Below are positions 34,246 through 46,624 of a DNA stretch of 64,000 bases, one piece after another. The notes under the pieces were generated by a model. It did no database searches. It worked only from the letters and a program-made list of their open reading frames with translations, and had not been told where the DNA came from. A program made the translations under genes and the position numbers. This DNA is from Elymus sibiricus (taxonomy: Eukaryota; Streptophyta; Magnoliopsida; Poales; Poaceae): positions 66,915,086-66,979,085 of the forward strand of contig CM077668.1 in the NCBI GenBank assembly GCA_039707655.1, read 5' to 3'. Numbering within the stretch: the stretch's first letter is position 1; every line of letters starts with the position of its first letter.

Positions 34246-36377
34246 TGTAGGGTAACGCAGCAAAAAACAAAAAATTTCCGACCTACGCACCAGCCCAGGA
34301 CCACTATGGAGACTGCATACAAGGTTTGATCTTTTCGTTACCGACTCGTAGCGCAGCGGAAGTAGAGTCGATGACGATCGGCGGTGCAGATCCCCGCAGC
34401 TAGGATTTTACAACCTCCCAACCGCGAGGATGTACTCCCTCATCTGCCCCTCGGACAGCCCTCCGGGAGGCGGTCGGACAGTCCCTTGGACGGTGTCGCG
34501 GACAGCCCTTCGGGAGGACCTTCGAAACTCGAACGGTCACTCGGACAGCCCTTCGGGAGGACCTTTGAAACTAAGACGGTCACTTGGACAGCCCTTCGGG
34601 AGGCACTCTCGAACTAAGACCGAAACTATGACCTCTCTACAGAGTTGCACACATACGGTGTCTTCTATCCGGCAGGGCTTCGCCGTCCAGAACTAGTTCC
34701 CACCGGAACACAGACAGCCTTTCGGCTCTACGAAACTATTTCGCTGGGAGGGAGAGAGAAGCCAGAAATGTCATGGCATGTGTATGAGAGCAAGCATGAG
34801 TTTTGGGGCAGCCCCCTCACCTCTATTTATAGGAAAGCCAAGGGGTAAAGATGGTATTCAAAAATACCAAAAGTGCCCCTACTTTATGTCATACATAAAA
34901 GAATAAAAGGGAAAAGGGGTGCCATGTGGAGCTTCATGAAGGAGCACCACCTTGGCCGGCCACCTTGAGGGGCCCCCCCACATAGGGGTGCCTTGGCTCC
35001 CAAGTCCTTCTAGAAGCCTTTTTGGAAATATCCAAAAAGGTGCTTTCCAAAAAATATCCAAAAAGCACTTTCACTATTCACGAAGACATTTTTCTGCGTC
35101 CGTTAAATCCCAAATTATTTCTGTGCGCCTAGAACAATTCCAGTACCCACTAAAATAATTTTGAACGCATTCCGAAACAATTTCGACACAATGTTTCTTC
35201 AGTGAAAAGCAACCAAAGCGGTTTCAGCTGCTCCGGAACATTTCCGGTTTTTATCCCGGAAAATTCCCAGAAGTTTCCAGAACACTTCTGGCATCCTCCA
35301 AGAATTTCCAAGCATGTGCCGGAACCAATTTGACTTAATGGAATACCCTGAAACAACTTTTCAGTTTTACCGGAACTATTCCGGTGTCCTTTCCAGAACG
35401 TTTCCGTTTCGTCCGAAACTTTTCCGGTGTTTTTCTCTCAGACTCCCTGTCTAGTATTCAGCAGATAGATGACCCTTAAGCGTGTGACCCTATAGGTTCG
35501 GTGAAGTATAGACATGACCGGAACTCTTTCCGATCAATGATCAACATCGGAGTCGTGGACACCCATATTGACCCCTATACCCACACGAATGAATATTCGA
35601 GTGAACCTCCAGTTGCCGTGTGCTATTCCTGTTGCTTCGCGATATGTTACAAATACCCGAGGTGAGATTTTCTGCATCCCTGTGGATCAACAACTTGTCC
35701 ACTATGCAAGTTACCTCGCTACCGGTTTTGTTCTCTTTTCTCGTTTCTCTGTTCCGGCATCCCTGTGATCAAATCACAATGTGTCTGGCCAGACGATGGT
35801 GGATACCATAACACCAAGAGGGCCCAGAGATATCTCTCCATTGTCGGAGGAGCAAATCCCAATCTTGAGCTATCAAGTCCCTTGACACACTTTTCCATGA
35901 ACCCGTAAGCCGCCGTAATAGCCACCCATTTACGGATGACGTTTAACAAACCCCAAAGTTCATGAAGCAAGTATGAAGAAACTCGACACTCTCATGGTCT
36001 AAGGAATTATGCAAACATTAATTTCTCTGTGTTATTAACCATTAACTTATGACGAATGAATCTCATAGCATAACATCAATTCGGGTCGATTCAACACAAG
36101 TGTTCTTTTAACATTGTGCACTCAAAGTTGACGGCATAATCATGCCCATGATCAGGAAAATAGAACCATCATGCAACACTTGAGCTAGTCTTAGAGGCCA
36201 GACTAGGAATACATTTTACCGTTTATTTTTCCACACATGCATATGAGTCTTCCTCCGAGCCTCGTGGTTATTGTAGACTCGAGAACCATAGCAGTTATAG
36301 CATGGAACATAAACATAGTTATGAACATGGAGATAAACAATAACATTTATTATTGCCTCTAGGGCATATCTCCTACA
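34246..36377 (-). repeat. 5' LTR of element D
   Basis: Partner of 26801-28934. The TATA box (34824-34831), the HSE-like cluster (35259-35286) and the tandem array (34450-34610) are all preserved. Confidence 0.9.
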
Positions 36378-36382
36378 AAGAG

Positions 36383-38033
36383 CCCATTTTACCTTGTCTT
36401 CTCCATTGAATAAAGTGCTTGCAGATTCCAGCTTAGTTCACGGTCCTCTTGCACTATTATTATTATTTTCATATCATTCGGTCGTGCAAGTGAAAGGCAA
36501 TAATGACGATGATTTGATGAAGTGACTGTGGCAAGGAAAAGCGGGTATGAACTCAACTTGTTCTTTGTTTTTGTAAATATGTTTAACTCAGTATCCATGA
36601 TTCAACATATTATGATTAAACATGTTTATGATGACAATTAGAGATTATAGTTGCTCATGCCATGCTTAAGTAGCTAGGAGTGGATAATGATTTATCTTGA
36701 GTGTCAATATGCATTAAAATGATTGTGATGTAGTATGATGATATGGTATCCTCCTCTGAATGTTTCAAGTGGCTTGACTTGGCACATGTTCACGCATGTA
36801 GTTGATTCCAAACCAACATAGCCTTCACGATATTTATGTTCATGGTGCTTATATCCTACTCATGCTAGTATTCAATGTTGATTATTCATAATGCATGATT
36901 ATGACCGTTTTCGCTCTCTAGCTGGTCGCTTCTCAACCTATTTGCTAGCCTTCACCTGTACTAAGCGGGAATGCTGCTTGTGCATCAAAACCCTTAAACC
37001 CAAAGTTATTCCAAATGAGTCCACTATATCTACCTATATGCGGTATTACTCTGCCGTCCTAAGTAAATTTGCATGTGCCACCTCTAAATATTCTAATGAA
37101 CATCTGTTTTGTGTGCCCGTACCGCTCATGGAGCGACAGGGGGCGGTCAGTATCTTCCATGCTAAGCGGGTTATTCTCATGATGAGTGTTTATTCACTTG
37201 TCCTTGCACGAGAGGGGTTGGTAATCGGGATGCCCAGTCCCATTATTAAAATTGCAAAATAATAAAACAAACTCCCCCGGAAAGTTGTTGGTATGGAGGG
37301 CACCCGAAGATTCGGCTAGCCATGGCTTGTGATTGTTGGTGGAGGGGGAGTAAACTTTACTTTACCGCTTGGGAACCGCCGCTAATGTGTTTAGCATGGA
37401 AGATATTGAAAACTCTCGGTCGTGACGTTGACAGGAAAGGCATACTTCCCAAAATTTTATTTATCTCTGATTTAAGCTTCGAGCTTTGGCACCTCTGCAA
37501 ATCCATGCCTCCCTCTGCGAAGGGCCTATCTATTTACTTTTATGTTATTTTACTTTTATTGTTGAGTCATCACCTTCTCAAATAAGCACCAGTCCTGAGA
37601 GCAGTATTGTCATTCTCATGCATTGTGAATAGTTAATGTTGTGTGCATCATGACTGGATCTCTTCTACCATGAATTATAATGTTTAGTCGATGCTTGAAC
37701 TTTGGAGGTGCTCTGCATTTATGTTTTGCGGTCTCAGAAAGGGCTAGCGAGATACCATGTTGTCATATTATATCATGATCGTTTTGACAAAGTGTTGGCA
37801 TTTGAAATATCTTATTATTGCTCGCTAGTTGATTATGCCGTTGATATGAGTGAATATAATTTCTAAGAGTTATCATTTGCATGGTTAGTTATAATCTTTG
37901 CTGAAAACTTGGGTACTATTTAAGCATATATATAGATACAAGAACAAAAGAGTTTGTAAAAGTTTTTCTTTATCACTTTCAGTTTGTCAACTGAATTGCT
38001 TGAGGACAAGCAATGAGTTAAGCTTGGGGGAGT
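36383..38033 (+). other. Element A 3' internal non-coding region and polypurine tract
   Basis: Resumes after D's second AAGAG (36378-36382). A block at about 36890-37560 is conserved with the reverse complement of 47600-48250 in element E, including the words GGAGGGCACCCG and CCCTCTGCGAAGGGCC. A 123-codon frame there (36891-37262) differs from E by indels, so conservation may be at RNA or DNA level. The region ends with stem-loop GCTTG AGGA CAAGC (about 37999-38012) and polypurine AAGCTTGGGGGAG (38020-38032) abutting the 3' LTR. Confidence 0.6.
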
Positions 38034-39448
38034 TGATGCGTTTCCATCGTATCTACTTTTCCAAACACTTTTGCTCTTGTTTTGGCCACTAATTTGCATG
38101 ATTTGAATGGAACTAACCCAGACTGACGTTGTTTTCAGCAAAATTGCCATGGTGTTGTTTTTTGTGCAGAAATAAAAGTTCTTGGAATTGGATGAAACTT
38201 TTTGGAGATTTTTTATGGAATATATAAAAAATATTGGCACCAAGATCCACTGGAGGGGGGCTACCCAGTGCCCACAAGGCACTAGGGCGCGCCACCCCCC
38301 AGGCGCGCCCTGGTACCTCATGGGGCCCACGTGGCTCCGTCTGACCTAATTCCAACGCTATAAATTCACAATTCCAGAGAAAAAAATAGGAGAGGAAGTT
38401 TTATTGCATTTCACGATACGAAGCCGCCGCCACCTCCTGTTCTTCATCGGGAGGCCAGATCTGGAGTCCGTTCAGGGCTCCGGAGAGGGGGATCTTACGG
38501 CATCGTCATCATCAACCATCCTTCATCACCAATTTCATGATGCTCACCACCAGGAGTAAGTAATTCTTTCGTAGGCTTGCTGGACAGTGATGAGTTGGAT
38601 GAGATTTATCATGTAATCGAGTTAGTTTTGGTAGGGCTTGATCCCTAGTATCCACTATGTTCTGAGATTGATGTTGCTATGACTTTTCTATGCTTAATGC
38701 TTGTCACTAGGGCCCAAGTGCCATGATTCCAGATCTGAACCCTTTATGTTTTCATGAATATATTTGTGTTCTTGATCCGATCTTGCAAATTATATGCACC
38801 TGCTATGTGTTATGATCCGCATACCCCAAGGTGACAATAATTGGGATTCTTTCCGGTGATTGTCATAGTTTGAGGAGTTCATGTATTCACTATGTGTTAA
38901 TGCTTTGTTCTGGTTCTCTATTAAAAGGAGGCCTTAATATCCCTTAGTTTCCTTATGGAACCCATTGCCACGGGAGGGTAGGACAAAAGATGTCATGCAA
39001 GTTCTTATCGCAAGCACATATGCCTATATACGGAATACATGCCTACATTATATTGATGAATTGGAGCTAGTTCTGTGTCGCCCTAGGTTATGACTATTAC
39101 ATGATGAATGTTATCCAACATAATCACCGATCCAATGCCTATGAGTTTTTCACATATTGTTCCTTGCTAAGTTACTACTGTTGCTACTACTGTCACAATT
39201 GCTACAAAACTACTGCTGCTACCGTTACTGCTACCGTTACTATTATTGCTACTGCTATCAAACTATCATACTACTGTGCCATTGATCACTCTGCTGCAGA
39301 TATTTAGTTTCCAGGTGTGGTTGAATTGACAACTCAACTGCTAATACTTGCAAATATTCTTTGGCTCCCCTTGTGTCGAATCAATAAATTTGGGTTGAAT
39401 ACTCTACCCTCGAAAACTGTTGTGATCCCCTATACTTGTGGGTTATCA
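38034..39448 (+). repeat. 3' LTR of element A
   Basis: Partner of 2536-3938, about 1415 bp, with hand-counted divergence near 4 percent, mostly transitions. It has an extra 9-bp unit in the CTACTG trinucleotide stretch (about 39180-39190). The GC inverted repeat is at 38270-38324 and TATAAAT at 38359-38365. It is followed by the CCGTG target site copy. Confidence 0.88.
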
Positions 39449-39453
39449 CCGTG

Positions 39454-41099
39454 CTGCGTAATTATCTCGCGGGTACCCTCACGGTCAACCTGACTCCACA
39501 TTTCTCGCGGGTACCCCTCGGGGTCGACCCGCCTTCAACAAAGGTCTGAGGTAAAAGTCATTTTAACCGTGTGTTCATCACATCAAGGGGGAATCCGAGG
39601 AATCAACCTCGTTGGAATCCTACTCGATGTAATCCGTCAAGGAGAACTAGGAAGGATCACCCTCGATGGTCCACACTTGAGGGGTTGCACGACAGAGTCA
39701 TCATCAGGAAGGGGAGCACGAGGAATCACCCTCTGCAATCACCACCGATGTGCTATACAACAGAGATATCATCAGGAGTGCAGTACGAGGTATCACCCTC
39801 GGCACTCGATAGTAGCCCTGGAGAGTCGTACAACTAAGGGGGGTGTGCGGTGATGTGTCGGTCTCTGCACATCGATCACAATGATCGAGGCACTGGTAAC
39901 AAAGCGGGGCAACATGGACAAGGGTGAGGGGTCACTGATGGATCACTAACTAACCTATACTAAGCATTTAGGATAGCAGATAAGGTATCAACAAGATTTA
40001 CAATAGGCTATGCATCAGAATAGGAGCAATCAATTACAGTAGCAAATTCTAATGCAAGCATGGGAGAGAAGGAATAGGCGATATTGGAATGATCAAGGAG
40101 GGTTTGCTTGCCTGGAAGCTCTGCTGAAAAGGTCTGGTCGTCAGGGGCGTAGTCGTACTCAGCAGCAGCGTCGGTCTCGGGGTCTACCGGAGAGAAGAGG
40201 GGGAAGAAACAATAAATAAAAGCAAACAATGCAACACAGATGCATGGCATGGCAGTATGCTATGCTAGGGGTGACCTAATGCAGCACTACACGTTACAGA
40301 CGGAGCGGGAAAATATCTGGGAATATTTTCCCGGCTTTGGGCATCTGTCAGACAGATGAACCGGAGGGGAAGGTTCCATGTTTGCAGTGTTGTGGTCATG
40401 TGACAGATACATGGAGGGCATATTCGAGTTCGTCTCGTTTTTCTGATCAATTTTCATGTAGAACACTTTTTCATCCGAGCTACGGTTTATTTTCTATGAT
40501 TTTTCAAAGTTTTAATCATTTTTTGAAATTGTTTTAATTAATAAATTCGACAGAAAAGGAAATATGATGTCAGCTTGATGTCAGGGTGACATCAGCAGTC
40601 AACTTCAGCTGGTCCAGGTCAAACCTGACCACTGGGACCCACATGTCATACACAGTGAGCTAATTAGAGATTATTTAAACTAATTAAAGATTAATTAGAG
40701 GGTGGGCCCCATCTGTCAGTGGCTAATTAGTAATTAGATTAATTTTAAATGCAAATTAGTTTAATTAGCGGTGAGGCCCGCGTGTCAGTGACTCCGTTTA
40801 ATTAACAGATTAATTATTTATAAAATCATTTTAATTAGCGTGGGGTCCACATGTCAGTGACCCAGGCTGCCCAGTCAGCAGGGTTGACCAAGTCAACCCA
40901 GCCAACGGGACCCACTGGGCCCACTGTCAGTGTCACAGGGGAGGCCACATGGCGGCCAGGTCAGCCGGCTGCGCCGGAGTTGCTCCGGCGACCATCCCCG
41001 CGGCGGATCCGCGCCGGAGTTGGCCGGAAAACCGCTACGGGCGGCCGTTCGATGTGCGGGTGGGCTCGTTCGAAAGCTGGGACTCGCCCGCGTCGAACG
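39454..41099 (-). repeat. LTR of element G, segment 2
   Basis: The G LTR resumes directly after the second CCGTG copy (39449-39453). The segment aligns in opposite orientation with 42400-43900 of H, for example the block around 40100-40210 against 43230-43340. It contains repeated TTAATTAG-type AT-rich words at 40650-40850. It ends at GAACG (41095-41099), the target site of H. No gene was seen. Confidence 0.72.
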
Positions 41100-44000
41100 T
41101 GTAACATCCCCATGTATTATGCTATAGTGATCACCCTTTTGATAATGCCAAGTCATCATGATTAACTAGTCCTGATCATCTTTGGTTCATATCTCAGTTC
41201 AAATTCCAACTCAAATTTAAACTCAAATATGAAGTGAAAAAAAATAAAAGTTATTCAAATTGGAAACTAAAATGTTCATAATTTTGGAAATATTCCATAA
41301 TTAATTATGTTCAGGAAAACAACATCACCTAAATTACCTAGATAACTCTAACATCATGAAACAGTAACAAAACAGCAATATTTAATCCATTTCATTTAAT
41401 AAAAATTAAAATGAAATCATTAGGCCTGCAAACCTTTTTATGGCAGTACTAGATATTGCAAAGTAATTTTGTGGCACCATTCCCTATTTTACAAAAGTCA
41501 ATAGGTGACCAAGCATTTAGCAAAACAGAAAGGAAAAGAATAAAACAGAAAAAGAAAAAGAAAAAGGCTAAAGGACACTGCTTGGCTGGGCTTCAAGTCG
41601 CTACAGTGCGGCCCAGCCCGCCTAGCCGGTCGTCTCCCTCCTACTGCGCACCCCCCTCGCTCGCTGTCGAACACAGCGCTCGCGCGCGCGCGCCCGAGCC
41701 TGGCCCCCCTCTCTCCCTGGTCGACAGCGCGCCGCGCCCGCTCCTGGTGGATAAGGGCGCACCCCCGCACCCCTTGGCTCCTCCCTCACCTCACTTTCCC
41801 CCTCTCTCCCTCTCTGCCACCACACCCGAGCGCGGTCATGGCCGCACCGCCGTGATTCACGCGGCCACCGCCGTCCCCACGTCCCCGGAGCGCGTCCAGA
41901 AGCTGCGCCGTGCTCCGCTTCGTCCCCTCCGACCGCTGCCTCGAGCCCATTGCCTCTACACTGAGCTCCTCATCCTCGTCTTCGCTGTCGACCACCGCAC
42001 ATCGCCGCCATCGTTCCGGCCACCCCGAGCCCTCCCCGAGCACGCTAAGCACCTCTGCAGGATCCCAGTGAGCACGGCCACCTTTCCCCTCATCTCTCTC
42101 CCTCTCGGTCGACCCCTAGCTGCCCTTCCCGATGTGGCCGAGCCCGTCGCCGCGAGAGCTCATCGCCGGCGAGCTCCCGGTGACCAAATGGTCACGCGCA
42201 GGAGTCCATCGACCTCGCGCGCGCACGTAGAGGTCCCCTGGCCATTTAGTTTGTCCGCAAACGCGCCGCTGCCACTAACCCGCATCACCCCGTACTCCGG
42301 TGTCTGCCTCCGTGCTCGCCGCCATTGCTACACGCCATCCCCGGCCACGCCACCATGGCCATTCGACGCGGCTTGAAGTGCCCGATCGAACGCAAGAAAC
42401 CGCGTGCGATTTGGTGCCCTATACGCGAATCCCGAGCAACTTCGGCGACGCACCGCCGCGAAAATGGTCGCCGGCGCAATTCCGGCGATGGCGCCGATGT
42501 GGCTGCCACCTGGCCGCCCTGTGCCACTGTCCGCTGGGCCCCACGGGCCCCAGTTGACTGGGTTGACCAGTCAACTGTGCTGACTCGGCAGCCCAGTCAC
42601 TGACATGCGGGCCCCGCTTAATTTAAACGATTTTATAATTAATTAAACTGCTAATTAAAATGTTAATTAATCTGTTAATTAAGCACAGTCACTGACAGTG
42701 GGTCCCACTGGCTAATTAGGTTAATTAGTTAAATTTAAACCCCTGTTAGTTATTTCTGTGTATGACAGATGGGCCCCACCTGTCAGTTTGACTGGTCAGC
42801 TGGTCAGTTGACCGCTGATGCAATGCTTACGTCATGCTGACGTCACAGTTCACTGTTTTGGATAATTCGAATTAAATAAATCCAGAAAATTCAGAAAATG
42901 TTTTAAACTTTGAAAAATCATATAAAATAAACCGTAACTCGGATGAAAATAATTTATATATGAAAAACGATCAGAAAAATATGACGAATCTGAATATCCT
43001 ACCCACATACCTGCCACACCCCTCTAACATGCTGAACATGGAACCGTCCCCTCCGGTTTAATATACCGATAATCACCCGGAGCTGGGAGAACACTCCCGG
43101 ATAATTTCCCGCTCCGACTAACTTGCGTAGTGCTGCATTAGAACACCCCTAGCACCGCATGTTGACATGTCATGCTTCCCTATTGCATTGTTTGCCATGT
43201 ATTTATTGTTTCTTCCCCCTCCTTCTCTCCCGATAGACCCCGAGACTGCCGACGACACTACTGGGTACGACTACGTCGACGACGACCAGACCCCTTCAGC
43301 TGAGCTTCCAGGCAAGCAAAACCCCCTTGATCATCAGATATCGCCCATTCTTTCTCTCTTATGCTTGCATTAGAATTGCTTCTGCTGTTGCTCCGATAGC
43401 TCCTATTCTGATGCATTGCCTGATTTTCGTCGCCTGCTATTGATACCTTACCTGCTACCCTATGATGCTTAGTTAGGTATGCTATGTTTCATCAGCTGGC
43501 CCTTCACCCTTGTCCGTTTGCCATGCTTGTTATCAGGCCGTGATCACTCTGGGTGATGATCACAGAAATGTTTACATATTGCAATACTTTAAACTGTTAA
43601 AGTCGGGCCGGCTCCAAGAGTGCCCGCGAGAGAATGATATTAAAGTCGGGTCGGCTCCAAGAGCACCCGCGAGTGATATTATGGCGGAACTACAGGGCAG
43701 GCGGAGACCACCTAGGAGAGAGGTAGGCCTGGTCCTTGGTCGTGGTCCGTGTGTTATCAAGTCGGAGCGACAGGGATCCTGTTTGTCTTCGCGAGTTACT
43801 AAACACGCCTAACGGATTTGGGTATTTGATCTGAGTTGGCCGCTGGCCTATACGCACTGCCACCACATGGGATAATGGTTATGGGACCCTCAACACCGTA
43901 TGTATCAGCCAAAATTTCTGTCAGATGTCCAGTTCAGCATTGTGGCACGGTCGGATCATGCCATCCAGGAGAGGGATGGTGCTGGTATTCACCCTGCTCG

Positions 44001-44998
44001 CAACGACCCGGAGTGCAAAGGGCAATAGGCCCAAGACCCCTGAGCACTTAGGATGTAGACCGGCAGGACCTCTCTGCTGAGCCTAGGTAGGACTACGTCG
44101 TGTCGATCAGCCAAGGCCGGGCATGACCGAGAAAAGTGTGTCTGGCCAGAGTTAATCGAGCGTGTTGGGTAACAGTAGTGCACCCTGCAGGGAAGTAATC
44201 TATTCGAATAGCTGTGTCCACGGTAACAGGACGCTCGGAGTTGTATCCTGATCTACTACAACTATGAATGGATACTGTTACAATGTTAAACTGTTACTAC
44301 TGCTCTCGGGATCACTTTCTCGCAGGGTAGTCGAGGAAGGATCTCAGGGCATTACTATTATATGCTGCTGTGTTCTACTCTCTTCTGATGCTGCACGATT
44401 GCTTCAAGATGCTAGTCTTCGATAGGCTAGGCCTTCCCCCTCTGTTCCGGCATTTCTGCAGTTTAGTCCAAAGATATAGCCCCATTCCTTTGATACCGAT
44501 GCATACTTAGTATAGTTCTAATGTAAGTCTTGCGAGTACTTTGGATGAGTACTCACGGTTGCTTTGCTACCTCTTTCCCCCATACCCGATTTCTGCGATC
44601 AGACGATGGAGCCCCCGGAGCCAGATGATCCCGCCGTCGACTACTACTACATCGGTGGAGCTTACTGCTACATGGAGATCGACGACCAGGAGTAGTTTAG
44701 GAGGCTCCCAGGCAGGAGGCCTGCGCCTTTTCGATCTAGTTGTCGTTGTTTTGCTCAGCCTTCTTAAGGCAAACTTGTTTCCCTTTTATGTCTGTACTCA
44801 GATATTGTGATGCTTCCGCTAACGCTTGCTCTCGAGCTTATGTATTCGAGCCCTCGAGGCCCATGGCTTGTAATATAAAGCTTGTATTATTTTATTTTGT
44901 GTCTAGAGTTGTGTTGTGATATCTTCCCGTGAGTCCTTAGGCTTGATTGTGTGCATTTGCGTATATGATTAGTGCACGATTGAGTCGGGGGCATCACA
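41100..44998 (+). mobile_element. H: solo LTR of the G family, inverted in G's LTR
   Basis: 3899 bp, starting TGTAACATCC and ending GGCATCACA, flanked by GAACG at 41095-41099 and 44999-45003. There is no internal domain, so it is the product of LTR-LTR recombination. It is homologous, in the opposite orientation, to the host LTR pieces of G. It contains a (GC)n run near 41680-41695 and a very GC-rich stretch at 41600-42560. The 306-codon frame there (41456-42376) is low-complexity Pro/Arg/Ala and I do not regard it as a gene. Confidence 0.85.
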
Positions 44999-45003
44999 GA
45001 ACG

Positions 45004-45684
45004 GTGGTGCTGGAGTGGCCGGAGACGAACCACAGCGAAGACGGCAAGCTCGCAAGCGGCAGCCGGAGTTCGGGCTCGAACGGGCGCTCGACTAGGGCTC
45101 GTTTTCGAGCGTTCTAAGCGGCTAGGAGGGATCTACGACGCACCAGGAGCTTGCTATAGTGGACGGACGAGGCCGTAGGTGCTCGGGAGCACGGCGCTTG
45201 CAGCAACGGCGGCGAGCAGAGCACGGGTACGGTGGCAGCCAGCAGCAGCAGCTAGGAGAGCAGCAGAAGAGAGAGGAGAGGAGCGGCGCTCACCGCGTGG
45301 CTCAAGAAAGGCTGGCGATGGCTTTGTAGCAGCAGACGGCGGCGGGATTCGTCGGAGAAGAACGGTGGCCGGAGACGAGGAGGAGCTCGATGCCGAGGCT
45401 GTAGTGTGCCCCGGCTCCAGATGGTGGTCGAGGAAGAAGAGGCGGAGGCCGGCGGAGCTCCTTAACAGGCTCCGGGGACGCGGGGACGGCGATGGCCGCG
45501 ACGTTTACGGTGGCGAGGCCATGGCCGTGCTCGGGAGAGGTGGAGAGCGAGGGAAAGAGGAGAGGAGTGAGGTCAAAGGGGAGCCAGGGGGGCCTTAACC
45601 GTCCAAGGACGCGCGCGGCGACACGCTGTCGACGAGAAGAGGGGGGGGGGCAGAGCGTGCGAGCACGCGCGTGCGCTGTGGCGA
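45004..45684 (-). repeat. LTR of element G, segment 3 (truncated)
   Basis: GC-rich continuation of the G LTR after the second GAACG copy. It corresponds to the reverse complement of roughly 41690-42330 in H, including the shared block at 45470-45540. It stops abruptly at 45684 where an E-family LTR starts with TGATACG, and the remaining few hundred bases of the G LTR are missing. The open frames here (for example 45179-45598) are a by-product of high GC. Confidence 0.7.
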
Positions 45685-46624
45685 TGATACGTCTCCAACG
45701 TATCTATAATTTTTGATTGTTCCATGCTATTATATTATCAATCTTGGATGTTTTTATAATCATTTACAGCAATTATATATCATTTTTGGAGACTAACCTA
45801 TTAACTTAGTGCCCAGTGCCAGTTGCTGTTTTCTGCCCTGTTTTTGTTTTACAGAAAATCAATACCAAACGAAGTCCAAATGCCAGGAAACTTTTTGGAG
45901 ATTTTTTATTGGCCAAGATAAACACTAGAAGCTTCAGGAGAGGGCCAGAAGACCCAGGAGGTGGCCACGAGCCACCAGGGCGCGCCTGGGGGGGGGGGGG
46001 GGACAGGCGTGCCCTGGTGCCTCGTGGGCCCCCCTTTGCTCCGTTTGACCTAATTCCAGCACTATAAATTCAGAAAAAATTAGAAACCCTCAGGAGAGTC
46101 CACGAAATACTTTTTCCACCGCCGCAAGTTTCTGTTCCAGAGAGATCCCATCTGGGATCCTTCTCCGGTAATCTGCCGGAGGGGGAATCGATCACGGAGG
46201 GGTTTTACATCAACCTTGCTGCCCTTCCGATGATGCGTGAGTAGTTTACCACAGACCTTCGGGTCCATAGGCAGTAGCTAGATGGCTTCTTCTCTCTTTT
46301 TGATCTTCAATACAATGTTCTCCTCGATGTTCTTGGAGTTCTATCCGATGTAATCACTTTTTGCGGTGTGTTTGTTGGGATCCGATGAATTGTGAGTTTA
46401 TGATCAGATTATCCATGAAATTATTTGAGTCTTTGCTGCACTCTTTTATGCATGATTATTATAGCCTCGTATTTCTTCTCCAATCTATTTATTTGGTTTG
46501 GCCAACTGAGTTGATTTATCTTTCCATGGGAAGAGGTGCTTTGTAATGGGTTCGATGTTGCGTTGCTCAATCCCAGTGACAGAAAGGGACATGACGCGTA
46601 TGTATCGTTGCTATTAAGGGTAAA
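45685..46624 (+). repeat. Forward LTR fragment of the E family (fold-back left arm)
   Basis: Begins TGATACGTCTCCAACG and matches the reverse complement of about 52586-53497 (first 940 bases of the E LTR). It contains the GC inverted repeat (45965-46030) and TATAAAT at 46063-46069. It ends at an AAAA microhomology (46622-46625), where an opposite-orientation LTR piece begins. Confidence 0.8.

Larger units (their letters stand above)
26801..36377 (-). mobile_element. Element D: Angela/BARE-like copia retrotransposon with decayed pol
   Basis: The LTRs of 2134 and 2132 bp (26801-28934, 34246-36377) lie between AAGAG at 26796-26800 and 36378-36382. On the minus strand it starts TGTAGGAGATATGCCC and ends TTACCCTACA. 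The primer site resembles initiator-Met and a GTGGGAG polypurine stretch adjoins 28934. The order integrase, RT, RNase H is readable on the minus strand but full of stops and frameshifts. LTR divergence by hand count is about 2 percent, clearly less than the decay of pol. The element lies in A's 3' internal region. Confidence 0.9.
2536..39448 (+). mobile_element. Element A: Athila-type (WHAM-like) gypsy retrotransposon, non-autonomous
   Basis: Two LTRs of about 1.4 kb (2536-3938, 38034-39448) are flanked by the 5-bp duplication CCGTG (2531-2535 and 39449-39453). The primer site at 3950 matches tRNA-Asp in 15 of 18 bases and a polypurine tract ends at 38033. Coding content is gag-protease (split by B) and an env-position ORF. 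No RT, RNase H or integrase is present between them, so the element needs a helper. It contains B (with C inside) and D. LTR divergence by hand count is about 4 percent, the highest in the nest, as expected for the oldest host of B and D. Confidence 0.88.
1..45684 (-). mobile_element. Element G: outermost truncated LTR retrotransposon, host of the nest
   Basis: The visible internal part (1-1251) holds one broken ORF and a tRNA-iMet primer site, followed on the + strand by an LTR that starts TGTGACGCC at 1252. The LTR is cut into three pieces (1252-2535, 39454-41099, 45004-45684) by element A and solo LTR H. Its family identity comes from H, which is the same LTR in opposite orientation: both carry the same GC-rich block (45450-45684 against the reverse complement of 41620-41900) and the same conserved terminus. 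The element runs off the left edge. Its outer LTR end is lost where the E-family LTR begins at 45685. I do not recognise the family name. Confidence 0.75.

Noticed and set aside
36891..37262. A 123-codon frame in the 3' region of A as a protein gene
   Set aside because: The homologous block in E has indels that change the frame, so I list it only as a conserved block.
38101..38330. Minus-strand ORF in the A 3' LTR
   Set aside because: LTR shadow frame passing through the GC hairpin. The same frame in the 5' LTR differs by frameshifts.
41456..42376. A 306-codon frame in solo LTR H
   Set aside because: Pro/Arg/Ala low-complexity product of a very GC-rich LTR. No domain, and it lies inside a non-coding repeat.
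45179..45598. A 139-codon frame in the G LTR
   Set aside because: Same GC-rich LTR block read on the other strand, with no motif.
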